Positions 61,785 to 64,000 of a stretch of 64,000 bases of DNA are shown one piece after another. Numbering within the stretch: the first letter of the stretch is position 1; each line of letters begins with the position of its first letter. Below the pieces are notes generated by a model. That model worked only from the letters and a program-made list of their open reading frames with translations, was not told where the DNA came from and did no database searches. This DNA is from Magnetococcales bacterium (GTDB taxonomy: Bacteria; Pseudomonadota; Magnetococcia; Magnetococcales; JADFYX01), in NCBI GenBank assembly GCA_002753565.1, contig PEAM01000019.1, positions 1 to 64,000 of the forward strand, in the 5' to 3' direction. Position numbers and translations under genes: made by a program.

Positions 61785-62815
61785 AACCTACTTTTAATCG
61801 CTGTTTTTCAATTGATGGTCGCCTGGTGGGTGAAGGGGCCGATGTCTATCTGATCGCCGAGGCGGGCGTTGCCCACTTTGGCAGCCTGGAGAAGGCGTTT
61901 GCCTTGGTGGATCTGGCGGCGGAGGCGGGGGCTGATGCGGTTAAGTTTCAGATCTTCGACATCAACGCCATGATCAGCGCCGACTCGGCCCCGTGGCGTG
62001 TCCGTTTGGGCAGTCGCTGTCTCCCTTATGCCGATTTCGAAAAAATCCAGGCCCACTGTCGCCATCGCAAGATCACCTTTTTTGCCACTGCCCACGATGA
62101 GCCCAGTCTGGCGTTTTTAACCGGGCTGGAGGTTCCCGCCTATAAAATTGGTTCTGGCGAGGTGGAAAACTGGCCTTTTTTACGGCGCATTGCCCAGCTG
62201 GGCAAGCCGGTTATTTTCAGTACCGGCATGTACTCCCCCGAACAGATCAGCGAGGCGTTGTCGGTAATGGCATCGACGGGGAATCCCGATATTGGTGTGT
62301 TGCACTGTATTACCCAATATCCTACCCCCCCTGCCGCGGTCAACCTGCCTGCCATGGCGGCCCTGCGCCAGCAGTTTGATGGGGTTGTCGGTTTTTCGGA
62401 CCATACCGCCGGATTTCATTTTCCCCTGGCAGCGGTGGCGTTGGGCGCTCAGGTGATTGAAAAACACATCTCCCTGGATTTTAACCTGCCCGATGCCCAA
62501 GATTGGAAGGTCTCCTGTGGGCCCCATGATCTGGCTACCTTTGTGAGTCAGGTGCGAGAGCTGGAGCAGGGGCTTCGTCCGCAAAGCCAACGCTCCGCCG
62601 AGGAGATGGACAACAGAGCCTGGGCGGGAAAGAGCCTGGTTGCCGTGAGAGCCATTGCTCAAGGGGAGCGCTTTACACCGGGACGGCTTACCTCAAAACG
62701 GCCTGGAACCGGCATCTCTCCGGCTAAAATTGATCAGGTGATCGGTCGGGTTGCCGTCAAAGACATTGCCGAAGATAGCGTGATCCATTGGGAGGATATC
62801 CGTGAAGAAACGTAA
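61781..62815 (+). CDS. Second NeuB-family nonulosonate synthase
   Basis: The 344-residue protein starts at ATG 61781, overlapping the previous stop as ATGA; GTG 61775 is possible. It has the barrel motif I-A-E-A-G-V-A-H-F-G and A-D-A-V-K-F-Q, then K-I-G-S-G-E-V-E-N-W and G-F-S-D-H-T-A-G. C-terminal K-R-P-G-T-G-I-S-P marks the SAF domain. It condenses PEP with an N-acetylmannosamine-type sugar to a nonulosonic acid. It differs markedly from the synthase at 9372 (F for N in the first motif and an altered loop), so it may use another substrate. GTG 62802 of the next gene overlaps its end by 14 bp. Confidence 0.88.
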   Translation: MKPTFNRCFSIDGRLVGEGADVYLIAEAGVAHFGSLEKAFALVDLAAEAGADAVKFQIFDINAMISADSAPWRVRLGSRCLPYADFEKIQAHCRHRKITFFATAHDEPSLAFLTGLEVPAYKIGSGEVENWPFLRRIAQLGKPVIFSTGMYSPEQISEALSVMASTGNPDIGVLHCITQYPTPPAAVNLPAMAALRQQFDGVVGFSDHTAGFHFPLAAVALGAQVIEKHISLDFNLPDAQDWKVSCGPHDLATFVSQVRELEQGLRPQSQRSAEEMDNRAWAGKSLVAVRAIAQGERFTPGRLTSKRPGTGISPAKIDQVIGRVAVKDIAEDSVIHWEDIREET

Positions 62816-63962
62816 AATTTGCGTCATCATTACCACCCGTGGCAACTATGCCAAAATGAAGTCGGTTATGAAGGGGATTCAAAACCACCCTGGCCTGGAG
62901 TTGCAGTTGATTTTGGGGGGTGGGGTTCTGTTGGAAAAATATGGTCGGGTTATGGACAGCACCCATGCCGAGGGGTTTAAGCCAGATCGGATGATCCCCT
63001 TTTTGGTGGAAGGGGAGACCCTGGTTACCATGGCCAAATCGGCCGGTATTGCCGTGATGGAGTTTAGCACCGCCTTTGAAAACCTCAAGCCGGATGTGGT
63101 GATTGTGATTGCAGACCGTTTTGAGTGTCTCTCCATGACCATGGCTGCCAGCTATATGAATATTCCCGTAGCCCATGTGGAGGGGGGAGAGGTCTCCGGC
63201 TCCATTGATGAGAGTATTCGCCATGCCATAACCAAGCTCTCCCATCTGCACTTTCCCGCCTCTTTGGATGCCGCCCGTCGTATTGAACGGATGGGTGAGA
63301 GAAAAGAGACCATTTTTCAGGTTGGCGCCACCAGTCTGGATGTGTTCGAAGAGCTGGATCTGAACGATCTGCAGCCGGTCATCGATGCGCAGCATGTCAG
63401 CGGTCTGGGTCCGCCTCAAGATCTTCAACCCGGCAACTATCTGGTGATCATCCAACATCCGGTTACCACCGAATATGCGGATAATCTGGACCATATCAAT
63501 GAGACCATCCATGCGGTCCATGAGCTGGGCATGCCGGGGGTCTGGATCTGGCCCAATATGGATGCCGGTTCCAATGCGGTCTCCAAGGGGTTGCGTATCT
63601 ATCGGGAAAAATATCGGCCCAGCCATCTGGTCTATTTCAAGAGTCTCAATATTGAGCTGTATGCCCCTCTGCTGAAAAATGCCTGCTGTATTTTGGGCAA
63701 CTCCTCCAGTGGCCTGAGGGAGTCGGCCTATCTGGGCACCCCTGCTGTTAATATTGGCACCCGCCAATCGGGTCGGGAGCGGGGGTTGAATGTGATCGAT
63801 GTGGGGTATGACCGCCAGGAGATCATGGCGGCGGTTCGTCAACACATGGCCCATGGACGTTATCCCCAAGATGCCGTCTACGGCTCTGGCTCCTCCTGGA
63901 AAAATATTATCGATGTCTTGGCGACATTTGAGTTTACCACCCAAAAACAGATAACCTACTAA
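62802..63962 (+). CDS. Second hydrolysing 2-epimerase (NeuC/LegG family)
   Basis: The 386-residue GT-B-type protein has T-T-R-G-N-Y-A-K near the N-terminus, where LegG has T-R-A-E-Y-G. It also has A-D-R-F-E-C, H-V-E-G-G-E-V-S-G-S-I-D-E-S and S-N-S-S-S-G-type N-S-S-S-G-L-R-E-S. It resembles NeuC/LegG but with changes around the first loop. GTG 62802 is preceded by GGAGG and overlaps the synthase by 14 bp. It probably prepares the substrate for the synthase. Because legionaminate genes already exist at 5747-13100, this pair may make a different nonulosonate. Confidence 0.85.
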   Translation: MKKRKICVIITTRGNYAKMKSVMKGIQNHPGLELQLILGGGVLLEKYGRVMDSTHAEGFKPDRMIPFLVEGETLVTMAKSAGIAVMEFSTAFENLKPDVVIVIADRFECLSMTMAASYMNIPVAHVEGGEVSGSIDESIRHAITKLSHLHFPASLDAARRIERMGERKETIFQVGATSLDVFEELDLNDLQPVIDAQHVSGLGPPQDLQPGNYLVIIQHPVTTEYADNLDHINETIHAVHELGMPGVWIWPNMDAGSNAVSKGLRIYREKYRPSHLVYFKSLNIELYAPLLKNACCILGNSSSGLRESAYLGTPAVNIGTRQSGRERGLNVIDVGYDRQEIMAAVRQHMAHGRYPQDAVYGSGSSWKNIIDVLATFEFTTQKQITY

Positions 63963-63973
63963 AGAGGGTCATC

Positions 63974-64000
63974 ATGTCCAAACCGGTTGCTCTCTACTAC
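63974..64000 (+). CDS. Partial gene at the window end
   Basis: ATG 63974 follows AGAGGGTC by a normal distance and begins M-S-K-P-V-A-L-Y-Y, running off the window. It lies 11 bp after the 2-epimerase stop in the same direction. Nine residues are too few to name a family. Confidence 0.55.

Noticed and set aside
62757-63944. Long minus-strand frame opposite the second 2-epimerase
   Set aside because: Antisense to a well-conserved enzyme, with no ribosome-binding site.
1-64000. CRISPR arrays, prophage, insertion sequences, rRNA or magnetosome genes
   Set aside because: No array, transposase, phage structural gene, rRNA or mam gene was seen.

Overview
The window looks like chromosomal DNA of a motile, sulfur-oxidising, Gram-negative proteobacterium. 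A Magnetococcales-type (magnetotactic coccus) host is my best guess. That guess rests on the combination of dsrAB with dsrL, a flagellin flanked by nonulosonic-acid genes, DUF115/Maf and TPR-glycosyltransferase proteins, and many hybrid kinases. No magnetosome gene, rRNA, CRISPR array or transposase was seen, so the host assignment is inference.

Region 1 (1-13.1 kb) is a glycosylation island. Two tandem TPR-glycosyltransferase-like genes on the minus strand diverge from a Maf/DUF115 gene and an apparently complete set for CMP-legionaminic acid: 4,6-dehydratase, aminotransferase, hydrolysing 2-epimerase, synthase, N-acetyltransferase, CBS-nucleotidyltransferase (PtmE-like) and CMP-transferase. 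Region 2 (13.1-19.6 kb) carries GDP-mannose 4,6-dehydratase, MsbA, a GmhA-like isomerase, an exported FKBP isomerase and a short flagellin, the probable target of region 1.

Region 3 (19.6-25.9 kb) is a compact sulfur-oxidation block, dsrA-dsrB-dsrL on the minus strand, ended by a clear terminator and followed by a TauD-like dioxygenase. An ankyrin gene diverges from dsrA across an AT-rich region with an inverted repeat. Region 4 (25.9-38.5 kb) mixes a hybrid kinase, an ABC-F ATPase, a small haem-binding DUF3365 membrane protein, NhaA, tRNA-Gln(CUG), GltX, a SEC-C/TPR protein and AspS.

Region 5 (38.6-57.7 kb) is almost entirely signal transduction. It has two large hybrid kinases with periplasmic DUF3365 domains (CxxCH), a STAS protein, an unknown 394-residue protein, a receiver fused to an RsbW-like ATPase, and a SiaC-SiaB set. 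The set is completed by a giant SiaA-like phosphatase (three solute-binding domains, PAS, PP2C, two hemerythrins), an HD-GYP protein where SiaD (a cyclase) would be expected, a second PP2C and a receiver. A decayed hemerythrin gene lies beside it. I read this as a redox/ligand-sensing partner switch acting on c-di-GMP breakdown.

Region 6 (57.8-64 kb) is a second glycan locus: FkbM methyltransferase, GT2, a second 4,6-dehydratase, a UDP-sulfoquinovose-synthase-like enzyme, a second nonulosonate synthase and a second hydrolysing 2-epimerase. It runs off the window end. Three copies of a roughly 100-bp structured repeat lie right at the 3' ends of unrelated genes (1-110, 30376-30485, 47766-47868).
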